The position numbers and the translations under genes were made by a program. This document shows positions 1-5,162 of a stretch of 5,162 nt of DNA, one piece after another. The DNA lies in NCBI GenBank assembly GCA_005884985.1, contig VAYK01000164.1, positions 1 to 5,162 of the forward strand, read 5' to 3'. Every line of letters starts with the position of its first letter. The stretch's first letter is position 1. Under the pieces are notes generated by a model. That model worked only from the letters and a program-made list of their open reading frames with translations, was not told the DNA's origin and made no database searches. Source of the DNA: Actinomycetota bacterium (GTDB lineage Bacteria; Actinomycetota; Thermoleophilia; Solirubrobacterales; 70-9).

Positions 1-891
1 TACCACTCGATCGTGCGCCGCAGCCCCTCCTCCAGGTTGACCTCAGGCCGCCACCCGACCAGCTCTCGGATCTTCGCCGGATCCACGTACTGGCGATCGA
101 TCTCCCCGGCAGGGTTGCCGGTGCCGCGAACGTCCGGCTCAACGCCCGTGCCCGCCAGGCGCGCGATCAGGGACACCACCTCGCCCACCGGATGCGGGCG
201 ACCGCCGCCGGCATTGAAGGCCTGGCCGCGCACCTCGTCGCGGTCGAGGGCGTCGGCGATCGCCACGTAGGCAAGCGCCGCGTCCTCGACATAGAGGAAG
301 TCGCGTTCCGGCGAGCCGTCGGAGCGAAGCACCGGCGGGCGCCCGTCCAGGGCCGCGCTGACCGCCTCCGGGATCAGCCGCGAGAAGTTCGTGTCCCCGC
401 CCCCGTAGATGTTGGCGAACCGGGTGACGGCCACCGGCAGACCGTAGGAGTACCAGTAGCTGCGCGCGATCAGGTCGGCGGCGGCTTTGCTGGCCTCGTA
501 CGGTGCGGTGGGCTGGAGCGCGAAGTCCTCGCGGTAGGGAAGCTCTTCGTGGGCGCCGTAGGAGCAGGGTCCAGGTGCCGCGGACGTTGACGTCGAAGGT
601 CGGTGCCGGCGAGTCGGCCGCCGTGCCGACAATCGTCTGCGCGGCGAGATGGAAGACGGCGCCCACCTGGTGGTCCGCCAGCGTTCGCCGCAAAAGCTCC
701 GCGTCGACCAGGTCGCCCTCGACGTCGGCCACCTGATCCTCGACCCCGAGCAGCGACAGCGCCGAGGGTCGTCCCTCGCGGGCGGCGCGATCGAGCGAGA
801 CGACCCGGTGGCCGCGTCCGAGCAGCTCCTTGCAGAGCCAGGCACCGACGAACCCGCGTCCGCCGGTGACCAGGGACGAGCTAGAGGGCAC
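1..891 (-). pseudogene. NAD-dependent sugar-nucleotide (CDP-glucose-like) 4,6-dehydratase, frameshifted by an internal deletion, cut by window edge
   Basis: This is a short-chain dehydrogenase of the epimerase/dehydratase family, which converts an NDP-hexose to the 4-keto-6-deoxy sugar. The GTG start at 891 gives a Rossmann fold with the NAD motif TGGRGFVG (residues 9-16) and the HLAAQ segment (81-85). Homology in this frame stops after residue 110 (NVRGTWTLL) and resumes in another minus-strand frame from about 563 (SYGAHEELPY), running in frame to the window edge. The YEASK pair (Y codon 498-500, K codon 486-488), RFANIYGGGD and SPERDFLYVED all lie in that second frame. Relatives have about 19 residues between the two blocks, including the Ser-Ser-Asp-Lys catalytic region, which is absent here. 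As read, translation leaves the family sequence and stops at 139-141. The gene overlaps the cytidylyltransferase stop by 11 bases, suggesting translational coupling. CDP-glucose as substrate is inferred from that neighbour. The lesion could be real or an assembly error. Confidence 0.85.
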
Positions 892-1573
892 CGGCCTCGG
901 TGGCGGTGTCCCGCTCCCACACAGCCCACGGCGCCTGCCCCCCGCCCCACAGGTCGTTGAGCATCACCGCGTCCTTGTAGGTGTCCATGCACTCCCAAAA
1001 GCCAGTGTGCCGGAAGGCGCGCAGCTGCCCGGCGGCCGCCAGGTGGCGGAGGGGCGCCCTCTCGAGCACGCTGTCGGTGGCCAGGTAGTCGAGGAAGCCG
1101 GGCTCGAGGCAGAAGAAACCGCCGTTGACCCAATGATCGAGCCGTGGCTTCTCCTCGAACCCCAGGACGCGATCGTCTGGGTCCAGCTCAGCGACGCCGA
1201 ACTGGGTCCGGGGCTCGAGGTCGAGGTCGGCGACCCCGTCGGCGTATGTGGCACAGAAGGGCTGCCCGGTGAGGCGCTCGCGCACCAGCGCGATCCGTCC
1301 TCCCGTGGGAGTGTCGAGCCCCGTATCGACGCAGTCGATCTCGACGGGCTCCGGCCAGTCCGTCGCGATCACGAACTCCTCGATCATCTCTCCGAGGTAG
1401 CCCGTGAGAAGCAGGAAGCGGCGCAGACCCTGGGCCGCATAGATGCGGATCACGTGCCAGAGGATCGGCCTGTCGCCGATCTCGACCAGCGCCTTGGGAA
1501 TTGCGTGGGTCCTCTCCTGAAGGCGGGTGCCGCGTCCGCCACACAGGATCACCACCGGGCCGATGCCTTCCAC
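881..1573 (-). CDS. Glucose-1-phosphate cytidylyltransferase-like sugar nucleotidyltransferase (RfbF type)
   Basis: This protein is predicted to join a nucleotide, probably CTP, to glucose-1-phosphate, giving CDP-glucose for a surface-glycan deoxysugar. The 230-residue product has the signature loop GGRGTRL (12-18), the PKALVEIG segment (26-33, conserved Lys27), ILWHVIRIY (37-45), VDTGLDTPTGGR (82-93), the metal-site block YADGVADLDL (110-119), EKP (141-143), VNGGFF (149-154) and FWECMDTYKDA (192-202), all typical of the RfbF branch. Salmonella RfbF is about 257 residues. Here DLDLE (116-120) runs directly into PRTQFG, where the family normally has about 20 residues containing an F-H...H...AT segment, so a central strand seems missing. 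The GTG start is chosen because the nucleotide-binding loop begins nine residues later and a TACCCT hexamer lies just upstream. The stop overlaps the dehydratase start by 11 bases. The CTP preference is inferred from sequence branch and neighbour; another NTP is possible. Confidence 0.85.
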   Translation of the reverse strand: MEGIGPVVILCGGRGTRLQERTHAIPKALVEIGDRPILWHVIRIYAAQGLRRFLLLTGYLGEMIEEFVIATDWPEPVEIDCVDTGLDTPTGGRIALVRERLTGQPFCATYADGVADLDLEPRTQFGVAELDPDDRVLGFEEKPRLDHWVNGGFFCLEPGFLDYLATDSVLERAPLRHLAAAGQLRAFRHTGFWECMDTYKDAVMLNDLWGGGQAPWAVWERDTATEAGAL

Positions 1574-1579
1574 GGCAGC

Positions 1580-1585
1580 AGGGTA
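1580..1585 (-). promoter_or_regulatory. Candidate -10 hexamer for a leaderless cytidylyltransferase transcript
   Basis: On the minus strand TACCCT ends six bases before the GTG start at 1573, which would place the transcription start on or next to the start codon. No Shine-Dalgarno sequence is visible, and I see no convincing -35. The 72-base gap to the sulfur-carrier gene leaves room for a separate promoter, so the glycan genes need not depend on the SAM riboswitch. The call rests on a TANNNT match plus spacing. Confidence 0.35.
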
Positions 1586-1645
1586 TGGGATCGCCGGGGC
1601 TAGGGACGAGGCCGGCGCCGGGGTCGCGGGCAGCCGGGTTGATTC

Positions 1646-1918
1646 CTAGCCGCCGGCGACGGCGGGCAGGATGGTGACTTCGTCGCCGTCGGAGAGCTCG
1701 GTCTCGAGCCCGTCCTGGAAGCGGATGTCCTCGCCGGAGACGTAGACGTTCACGAACCTGCGCAGCCCGCCGTCCTCGGTGATCCGCTCGCGAAGCTCGG
1801 CGTGCTGCTCGAACACGGCGTCGAGCGCGTCGCCGACGGTCTCCCCGTCGACCTCGATCTCGCCCTCGCCTTCGGTCACGCCCCGAAGCTGCGAGGGGAT
1901 CTTCACGGTCACCGTCAT
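1646..1918 (-). CDS. cysO: CysO/MoaD/ThiS-family ubiquitin-like sulfur carrier protein
   Basis: This small beta-grasp protein of 90 residues ends in AVAGG. In this family the exposed C-terminal Gly-Gly is adenylated and converted to a thiocarboxylate that donates sulfide to a PLP enzyme. It closely resembles what I recall of mycobacterial CysO: the pattern RFVNVYV (54-60), ED.RF (63-67), GL.T (70-73) and DGDEVTILPAVAGG (77-90) matches through the C-terminus. CysO works with CysM, a fold-type II PLP enzyme, in cysteine synthesis. Here the neighbour 12 bases upstream is a threonine synthase-like fold-type II PLP enzyme, so the pair may be a carrier and its client. The activating enzyme (MoeZ/MoeB type) and the Mec-type protease are not in the window. 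The only ribosome-binding candidate is a weak AAGG (1929-1932) that overlaps the upstream stop codon, which suggests coupling. It is probably cotranscribed from the riboswitch leader. A molybdopterin (MoaD) role is the less likely alternative. Confidence 0.9.
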   Translation of the reverse strand: MTVTVKIPSQLRGVTEGEGEIEVDGETVGDALDAVFEQHAELRERITEDGGLRRFVNVYVSGEDIRFQDGLETELSDGDEVTILPAVAGG

Positions 1919-1930
1919 CGGTCGCGAACC

Positions 1931-3160
1931 TTAGCGAGTGGCAACCGGCTCCAGCTCGGCCTCGAAGGCCTCCAGAGTCGGCTCGATCTCGAACATCCGG
2001 AAGCTCTCCCGGGTCGCATCGAGCGTCTTCAGCCCCTCACCCGTGATGTAGCCGACGACGCGCTCGGAGGGATCGATGTCGCCGCGCTCGGCGAGCTTGG
2101 CCAGCACGGCGATCGTGACGCCGCCAGCCGTCTCGGTGAAGATGCCGGTCGTCTCGGCGAGCACGCGGATGCCGTCCCGGATCTCGTCGTCCGAGACCGA
2201 GTCGATCGCGCCCCCCGTTCGCCGCGCCAGGTCGAGGGCGTAGACCCCATCCGCGGGGTCGCCGATCGCGAGGCTCTTCGCGATCGTCTCGGGGCGCTGC
2301 GGCTTGCAGACGTCCCAGCCCTCGGCGAACGCGGTGGCGACCGGGTTGCAGCCGGCCGCCTGGGCGCCGTTGAACGCCGGCAGCTCGCCTTCGACCAGTC
2401 CGAGGTCGATCCACTGGTCGAGCCCCTTGGCGATCTTCGTGAACAGCGAGCCGGAGGCGATCGGGCAGACCACCCGGTCCGGGAGCGACCAGCCCAGCTG
2501 CTCGACGGTCTCGTAGGCGAGCGTCTTCGAGCCCTCGGAGTAGTAGGGCCGCAGGTTGACGTTGACGAATGCCCACGGCCGCGTCTCGCAGAGCTGGGTG
2601 CAGAGGCGGTTGACGTCGTCGTAGGTGCCGTGCACACCGACCAGCCGCGTCCCATAGACGCCGGTGGCGAGCAGCTTCTGCTCCTCGAGGTCGACGGGCA
2701 CGAACACGTAGGAGGAGAGGCCAGCCGCGGCGGCGTGAGCCGCGACGGCATTCGCGAGGTTGCCCGTCGAGGCGCACGCGACGGTCTGGAAGCCGAGCTC
2801 GCGCGCCTTCGCCAGGGCGATCGCGACGACGCGATCTTTGAACGAGTGCGTCGGGTTGGCGGCGTCATTCTTGACCCACAGCTCCCCGATCCCGAGACGC
2901 TCGGCGAGACGCTCGGCGCGGACCAGCGGCGTCAGCCCCGGTTCTAGTGGGTCGCGGGGCCGCTCGGCGAAGGGCAGGAAGTCGGCGTAGCGCCAGATGC
3001 CGCGCGAGCCGGCTTGGATCTTGCGGCGGGCCTCGCCGGGGTCGAGGTCGAGGAAGTCATAGGAGACCTCGAGTGGGCCGAAGCAGCGCTCGCAGACGTA
3101 GCTCGCCTCCAGCGGGTAGCGCGACTCGCACTCCTTGCAAACCAGTGCCTCGGGCGCCAT
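1931..3160 (-). CDS. thrC: Threonine synthase-like PLP-dependent enzyme with N-terminal zinc ribbon
   Basis: This is a 409-residue fold-type II PLP enzyme of the threonine synthase family, which canonically converts O-phosphohomoserine to threonine and phosphate in the cytoplasm. The N-terminus carries two CxxC pairs (C8/C11 and C23/C26) that look like a zinc ribbon, as in archaeal-type ThrC. The PLP lysine is K108 in NPTHSFKDR (102-110), and the phosphate-binding loop is ASTGNLANAVAAHAA (130-144). SGSLFTK (236-242) and ITGEGLKTLDA (372-382) follow. The segment TGIFTETAGGVT (338-349) stands where many canonical enzymes read like EPAGAAS, so this is a divergent clade. The ATG at 3160 is preceded by AAGGAGAGG nine bases upstream, so the start is well supported. 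It is regulated by a SAM-I riboswitch with a terminator in its leader and is followed closely by a CysO-like carrier. That context suggests a possible role in sulfur amino-acid synthesis instead of, or beside, threonine synthesis. Confidence 0.9.
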   Translation of the reverse strand: MAPEALVCKECESRYPLEASYVCERCFGPLEVSYDFLDLDPGEARRKIQAGSRGIWRYADFLPFAERPRDPLEPGLTPLVRAERLAERLGIGELWVKNDAANPTHSFKDRVVAIALAKARELGFQTVACASTGNLANAVAAHAAAAGLSSYVFVPVDLEEQKLLATGVYGTRLVGVHGTYDDVNRLCTQLCETRPWAFVNVNLRPYYSEGSKTLAYETVEQLGWSLPDRVVCPIASGSLFTKIAKGLDQWIDLGLVEGELPAFNGAQAAGCNPVATAFAEGWDVCKPQRPETIAKSLAIGDPADGVYALDLARRTGGAIDSVSDDEIRDGIRVLAETTGIFTETAGGVTIAVLAKLAERGDIDPSERVVGYITGEGLKTLDATRESFRMFEIEPTLEAFEAELEPVATR

Positions 3161-3169
3161 CGCCTTTAA

Positions 3170-3178
3170 CCTCTCCTT
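3170..3178 (-). promoter_or_regulatory. Ribosome binding site of the threonine synthase-like gene
   Basis: On the minus strand AAGGAGAGG lies nine bases before the ATG at 3160. It is the strongest Shine-Dalgarno sequence on this strand of the window and fixes the start. It lies downstream of the terminator and is not part of the hairpin, so control appears to act on transcription and not on ribosome access. Confidence 0.75.
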
Positions 3179-3206
3179 CTCTCCCGTCGGTTCCTCATCG
3201 GCTAAC

Positions 3207-3240
3207 GAAAAGACCTCTGCCGGGCTAGTGAGCAGAGGTC
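3207..3240 (-). terminator. Intrinsic terminator of the SAM riboswitch expression platform
   Basis: On the minus strand GACCTCTGC (3240-3232) can pair perfectly with GCAGAGGTC (3220-3212) across an 11-base loop, and TTTT follows at 3211-3208. This nine-pair hairpin with a short T tract sits between the aptamer and the ribosome binding site. That is the expected position for SAM-induced premature termination. Its left arm also pairs with the aptamer's P4 region in an alternative fold. Confidence 0.8.
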
Positions 3241-3274
3241 CTGACGGGACTTCCGTTCACATCTCCCAGGCTCT
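3234..3274 (-). promoter_or_regulatory. Predicted antiterminator pairing of the SAM riboswitch
   Basis: On the minus strand AGAGCCTG (3274-3267) can pair with CAGG (3243-3240) and CTCT (3237-3234), leaving AC as a two-base bulge. This uses the 3' side of aptamer helix P4 and the 5' arm of the terminator, so it excludes both. It is the expected mutually exclusive fold when SAM is absent. The pairing was read by eye, without an energy calculation. Confidence 0.5.
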
Positions 3275-3367
3275 CAACCTGCTGGAATTGGCACCTTCCC
3301 CGTCCGCTCTCGCTTCGGGGGGTTGCCGGGGTTTCAACGGGCCAGTCCCTCCACCCCTCTGGATGTG
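3258..3367 (-). promoter_or_regulatory. SAM-I (S-box) riboswitch aptamer
   Basis: On the minus strand the leader carries the S-box core nearly to consensus: GGTGGAGGGACTGGCCC (3355-3339), then TGAAACCCCGGCAACC (3336-3321), then GGTGCCAATTCCAGCA (3295-3280). Helix P1 forms from CACATC (3367-3362) and GATGTG (3263-3258). P3 forms from CCCCG (3320-3316) and CGGGG (3302-3298), with a GAGA tip between GC pairs. P4 forms from CAGG (3281-3278) and CCTG (3270-3267). The family binds S-adenosylmethionine and normally turns genes off when SAM is plentiful. A terminator lies 17 bases downstream of P1, and the controlled genes are the threonine synthase-like enzyme and the CysO-like carrier. The motif match is long enough that the identification does not depend on context. 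Confidence 0.95.
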
Positions 3368-3384
3368 GTGGTTATGTGGCCCGG

Positions 3385-3393
3385 ACTATACCA
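3385..3393 (-). promoter_or_regulatory. Extended -10 promoter for the riboswitch-thrC-cysO transcript
   Basis: On the minus strand TGG at 3393-3391 is followed by TATAGT (3390-3385), a TGN-extended -10 close to the consensus TATAAT. Transcription would begin near 3378, about ten bases before helix P1 of the aptamer, which is the right distance. No good -35 is visible. Instead a tandem near-repeat, GCTTTGCCG then GCTTTGCGG on the minus strand (3412-3395), occupies that position. Confidence 0.65.
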
Positions 3394-3394
3394 A

Positions 3395-3412
3395 CCGCAA
3401 AGCCGGCAAAGC
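3395..3412. repeat. Tandem 9-base near-repeat beside the thrC promoter
   Basis: On the plus strand CCGCAAAGC is followed directly by CGGCAAAGC, two nine-base units differing at one position. They cover the region where a -35 element of the minus-strand promoter would be expected. The repeat could be a protein-binding site or chance in GC-rich sequence. Confidence 0.3.
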
Positions 3413-3500
3413 GGCCGCCCGCGGACGGTGATCTCACCGCGGCGCCCAGCGCAGCCCGCTCCCTGCCGCCCCCATTGCAGGCCATCCGCTCGCGGTCGCG

Positions 3501-3506
3501 TACCCT
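3501..3506 (+). promoter_or_regulatory. Candidate -10 hexamer for the CorA transcript
   Basis: TACCCT matches the TANNNT pattern and is the same hexamer found before the cytidylyltransferase. An overlapping candidate, TAGCTT, lies at 3507-3512. Either would start transcription just before or within GAGGTGG (3514-3520). TTGCAG at 3475-3480 is a possible -35, but the 20-base spacing is long. Confidence 0.3.
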
Positions 3507-3538
3507 TAGCTTTGAGGTGGAAGAGACGATGACGAGCG

Positions 3539-4564
3539 GTGGTGCAAGCGATGCCGAACCTCCCGAAGCCCAGGCTGCGAAGGTCGGCCCGCGCCGGCCG
3601 GCTCGTCGCGCCTGCGTCTGAGCCCAAGGAGCGCAAGCCGCACGTCGAGACGATCACGGCCGAGGGGCTGCGCTGGGTCAACATCGAGAGCCCCTCCCCG
3701 CTCGAGTGTGCGTGGCTCGAGGAGCAGTTCGGGTTCCATGCCCTCGATCTGGAGGACGTCCTGTCGCGCAATCAGCGCCCGAAGATCGACGAGTACCCCG
3801 ACTACCTGTTCATCGTCCTGCACTTTCCGGTCTTCGATCGTGCGGTCGGGCGCCTGAACGCCGGCGAGCTCGACATGTTCGTCGGCCCCGACTACCTGGT
3901 CACGATTCCCAATCAGCCGCTGCAGCCGGTCCAGTACCTGTTCGAGCGCTGCCGTCAAAAGGAGGAGCTGCGCGAGCAGCACTTCTCCAAGGGATCCGGA
4001 TTCCTGCTGTACCGGATCGTCGACGACAGCTTCGACTACTGCTTCCCGATGCTGCGCAAGATCGGCAACAAGCTCGACGCGGTCGAGGACGAGATCTTCT
4101 CCGGCCGCTCCGAGGAGGTCGTGCGCGGCATCTCCAACGTGAAGCAGGAGATCATCAACTTCCGCAAGGTGGTCCGCCCCCAGCGAACTGTTCTGCGCGA
4201 TCTCGAGAGCAAGAAGCAGCGCTTCCTCGCGGCGCGAGAGGGAGACGACCTGGAGATCTACTTCGACGACATCGTCGACGCCCACGAGCGGATCTGGGAC
4301 ATGCTCGAGAACTACAAGGAGGTCGTCGAGGCGCTCGATGACACCAACGAGTCGGTGATCTCCCACCGCGTCAACGACATCCTCCGCGTGCTCACCGTGA
4401 TCAGCGTCACCCTGTTGCCGCTGACCCTGCTGGCAAGCATCTTCGGCATGAACGTCCGCGTCCCGGGCCAGGGCTCAATCGCCGCCTTCTGGATCGTCGT
4501 CGCCGCGATGGTCGTCATGCTCGGCGGCCTGCTGACCGTGTTCCGCCGCCGCGGCTGGCTGTAG
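3539..4564 (+). CDS. corA: CorA-family magnesium/divalent-cation channel
   Basis: This 341-residue protein of the CorA family is predicted to be a homopentameric inner-membrane channel for Mg2+ and related ions. A soluble N-terminal alpha/beta domain (about 35-160) is followed by the long helical stalk (about 165-280), containing LRKIGNKLDAVEDEIF and FRKVVRPQR. Two transmembrane helices close the protein, at about 285-303 and 315-334. The signature GMN is at 303-305, preceded by Phe where Tyr is commonest. The short basic tail RRRGWL is typical of the family. The start is uncertain: GTG at 3539, GTG at 3542 and ATG at 3551 are all in frame and none has a strong ribosome binding site. A better site, GAGGTGG at 3514-3520, precedes an ATG at 3529 in a different frame that ends at 3621. 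Third-position GC favours the CorA frame from 3551 onward. The gene diverges from thrC. Confidence 0.9.
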   Translation: MVQAMPNLPKPRLRRSARAGRLVAPASEPKERKPHVETITAEGLRWVNIESPSPLECAWLEEQFGFHALDLEDVLSRNQRPKIDEYPDYLFIVLHFPVFDRAVGRLNAGELDMFVGPDYLVTIPNQPLQPVQYLFERCRQKEELREQHFSKGSGFLLYRIVDDSFDYCFPMLRKIGNKLDAVEDEIFSGRSEEVVRGISNVKQEIINFRKVVRPQRTVLRDLESKKQRFLAAREGDDLEIYFDDIVDAHERIWDMLENYKEVVEALDDTNESVISHRVNDILRVLTVISVTLLPLTLLASIFGMNVRVPGQGSIAAFWIVVAAMVVMLGGLLTVFRRRGWL

Positions 4565-4597
4565 TCAGCGAGCCGGTCGTTGGCGCGACGGCGCATC

Positions 4598-4603
4598 TAG
4601 GAT
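4598..4603 (+). promoter_or_regulatory. Candidate -10 hexamer for a leaderless HIT-gene transcript
   Basis: TAGGAT ends eight bases before the GTG start at 4612, which predicts transcription beginning at or next to the start codon. There is no Shine-Dalgarno sequence in the 47-base gap after corA. The gap also holds an imperfect inverted repeat, GCCGGTCG (4572-4579) against CGACGGC (4586-4592), without a T run. Confidence 0.4.
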
Positions 4604-4611
4604 CCCGCGGT

Positions 4612-5100
4612 GTGGCCAACCAGCGCATCTGGGCGCCGTGGCGCCTCCCGTACGTGAAGGACGCATCCAAGGACTCTGAGGCCGAGTGCATCTTCTGCAT
4701 CAAGCCGGCCGAGGATGACGACGAGGCGAACCTGATCGTGCACCGGGGCGAGCGCTGCTTCGTGATCCTGAACCTTTTCCCGTACACGAACGGCCACCTG
4801 ATGATCGCCCCCTACGATCACCTCCCCACGCTTCAGGAGCTGGAGGCCGACACGGTCGCCGAGATGATGGCCCTGACCCAGCGGGCGATGGTGGTGCTCG
4901 ACGAGAAGTACGACCCGCAGGGCTACAACGTCGGCGTCAACCAGGGACGCGTGGCGGGGGCCGGATATGAGGGCCACATCCACCTGCACGTCGTGCCCCG
5001 CTGGGCCGGCGACACGAACTACATGCCGGTGCTCGCCGATACGCGGGTGATGCCACAGTCGCTGGAGCAGAGCTACGAGGCGCTGAAGGGCGCGTTTTGA
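4612..5100 (+). CDS. HIT-family protein, probable Ap4A phosphorylase/nucleotide hydrolase
   Basis: This 162-residue HIT-domain protein cleaves or transfers nucleotidyl groups, most likely on diadenosine polyphosphates. The histidine triad is HIHLHV at 122-127 (H122, H124, H126), followed by VPRW. An N-terminal CIFC pair (C26, C29), NLFPYTNGHLMIAPY (54-68) and GYNVGVNQG (104-112) match the pattern I recall for the mycobacterial Rv2613c Ap4A phosphorylase, including the opening W-x-P-x-R. The GTG at 4612 is chosen because the conserved N-terminal block starts a few residues later and a -10-like TAGGAT lies eight bases upstream. The stop overlaps the next gene's TTG start in a TTGA junction, so the two are probably translated together. 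Substrate is inferred from resemblance; a more general HIT nucleotide hydrolase remains possible. No signal peptide is seen, so it should act in the cytoplasm. Confidence 0.88.
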   Translation: MANQRIWAPWRLPYVKDASKDSEAECIFCIKPAEDDDEANLIVHRGERCFVILNLFPYTNGHLMIAPYDHLPTLQELEADTVAEMMALTQRAMVVLDEKYDPQGYNVGVNQGRVAGAGYEGHIHLHVVPRWAGDTNYMPVLADTRVMPQSLEQSYEALKGAF

Positions 5101-5162
5101 GGCCGGTCCCGTCCGGGATCTTCAAGGCCTACGACATCCGCGGCCTGTACGGCGACGAGGTG
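5097..5162 (+). CDS. Phosphomannomutase/phosphoglucomutase, N-terminal fragment cut by window edge
   Basis: Only the first 22 codons are present. They read GIFKAYDIRGLYGDEV after a short lead-in, the classic opening of bacterial phosphomannomutase/phosphoglucomutases, in which the Y-D-I-R-G block helps form the active site. These enzymes interconvert hexose 6- and 1-phosphates and usually have about 450 residues. The TTG at 5097 is the likely start because it gives seven residues before IFKAYDIRG and forms a TTGA overlap with the HIT stop. No nearer in-frame ATG or GTG precedes the motif. Its product would feed hexose-1-phosphate to nucleotide-sugar synthesis, in keeping with the cytidylyltransferase at the other end of the window. 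Mannose or glucose preference cannot be told from this fragment. Confidence 0.85.
   Translation, partial: MRPVPSGIFKAYDIRGLYGDEV

Noticed and set aside
830..1603. Open frame of 257 codons on the plus strand opposite the cytidylyltransferase
   Set aside because: It mirrors the real gene's codon pattern and has no domain or ribosome binding site.
1612..1621. Perfect palindrome CCGGCGCCGG between the sulfur carrier and cytidylyltransferase genes
   Set aside because: No T run follows on either strand and such palindromes are frequent in GC-rich sequence, so it is not supported as a terminator or operator.
1802..2947. Long open frame of 381 codons on the plus strand opposite thrC
   Set aside because: It is antisense to a clear PLP-enzyme gene; the protein is a low-complexity Arg/Asp/Leu/Gly-rich mirror typical of GC-rich DNA and has no recognisable domain.
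3506..4366. Open frame of 286 codons on the minus strand opposite corA
   Set aside because: It is an antisense shadow of corA, rich in Val, Leu and Asp from mirrored codons, with no family motif.
4572..4592. Imperfect hairpin between corA and the HIT gene as a terminator
   Set aside because: The stem has a bulge, there is no T tract, and it lies just upstream of the candidate -10.

Overview
The window is GC-rich DNA with GTG and TTG starts, short intergenic gaps and leaderless-looking promoters. The closest protein resemblances I recognise are actinobacterial: a mycobacterial CysO-like sulfur carrier, an Rv2613c-like HIT protein, and an actinobacterial-type cytidylyltransferase/dehydratase pair. 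I infer a high-GC actinomycete, perhaps of the Thermoleophilia; the lineage is a guess from recall, not a search.

Layout. Minus strand, read from about 3390 down to 1: an extended -10 promoter, a SAM-I (S-box) riboswitch (3258-3367) with an intrinsic terminator (3207-3240), a threonine synthase-like gene (1931-3160), a CysO/MoaD-type ubiquitin-fold sulfur carrier ending in Gly-Gly (1646-1918), then a glucose-1-phosphate cytidylyltransferase-like gene (881-1573) overlapping a sugar-nucleotide 4,6-dehydratase-like gene (891 to the left edge). Plus strand, diverging from the same intergenic region: a CorA-family divalent-cation channel (3539-4564), a HIT-family nucleotide phosphorylase/hydrolase (4612-5100), and the first codons of a phosphomannomutase/phosphoglucomutase (from 5097).

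How they fit together. The riboswitch puts threonine synthase-like protein and sulfur carrier under S-adenosylmethionine control. A canonical threonine synthase has no clear need for that, but an enzyme making homocysteine from O-phosphohomoserine and a protein thiocarboxylate would. This pairing is the most interesting feature here. The two left-hand genes look like a CDP-glucose/CDP-4-keto-6-deoxyglucose module for surface glycans, and a phosphohexomutase at the right edge could supply hexose-1-phosphate.

Both left-hand sugar-nucleotide genes appear to lack about 20 codons internally. In the cytidylyltransferase the gap is in frame; in the dehydratase it shifts the frame and removes the usual catalytic Ser/Thr segment. 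Either the locus is decaying or the assembly is faulty there.
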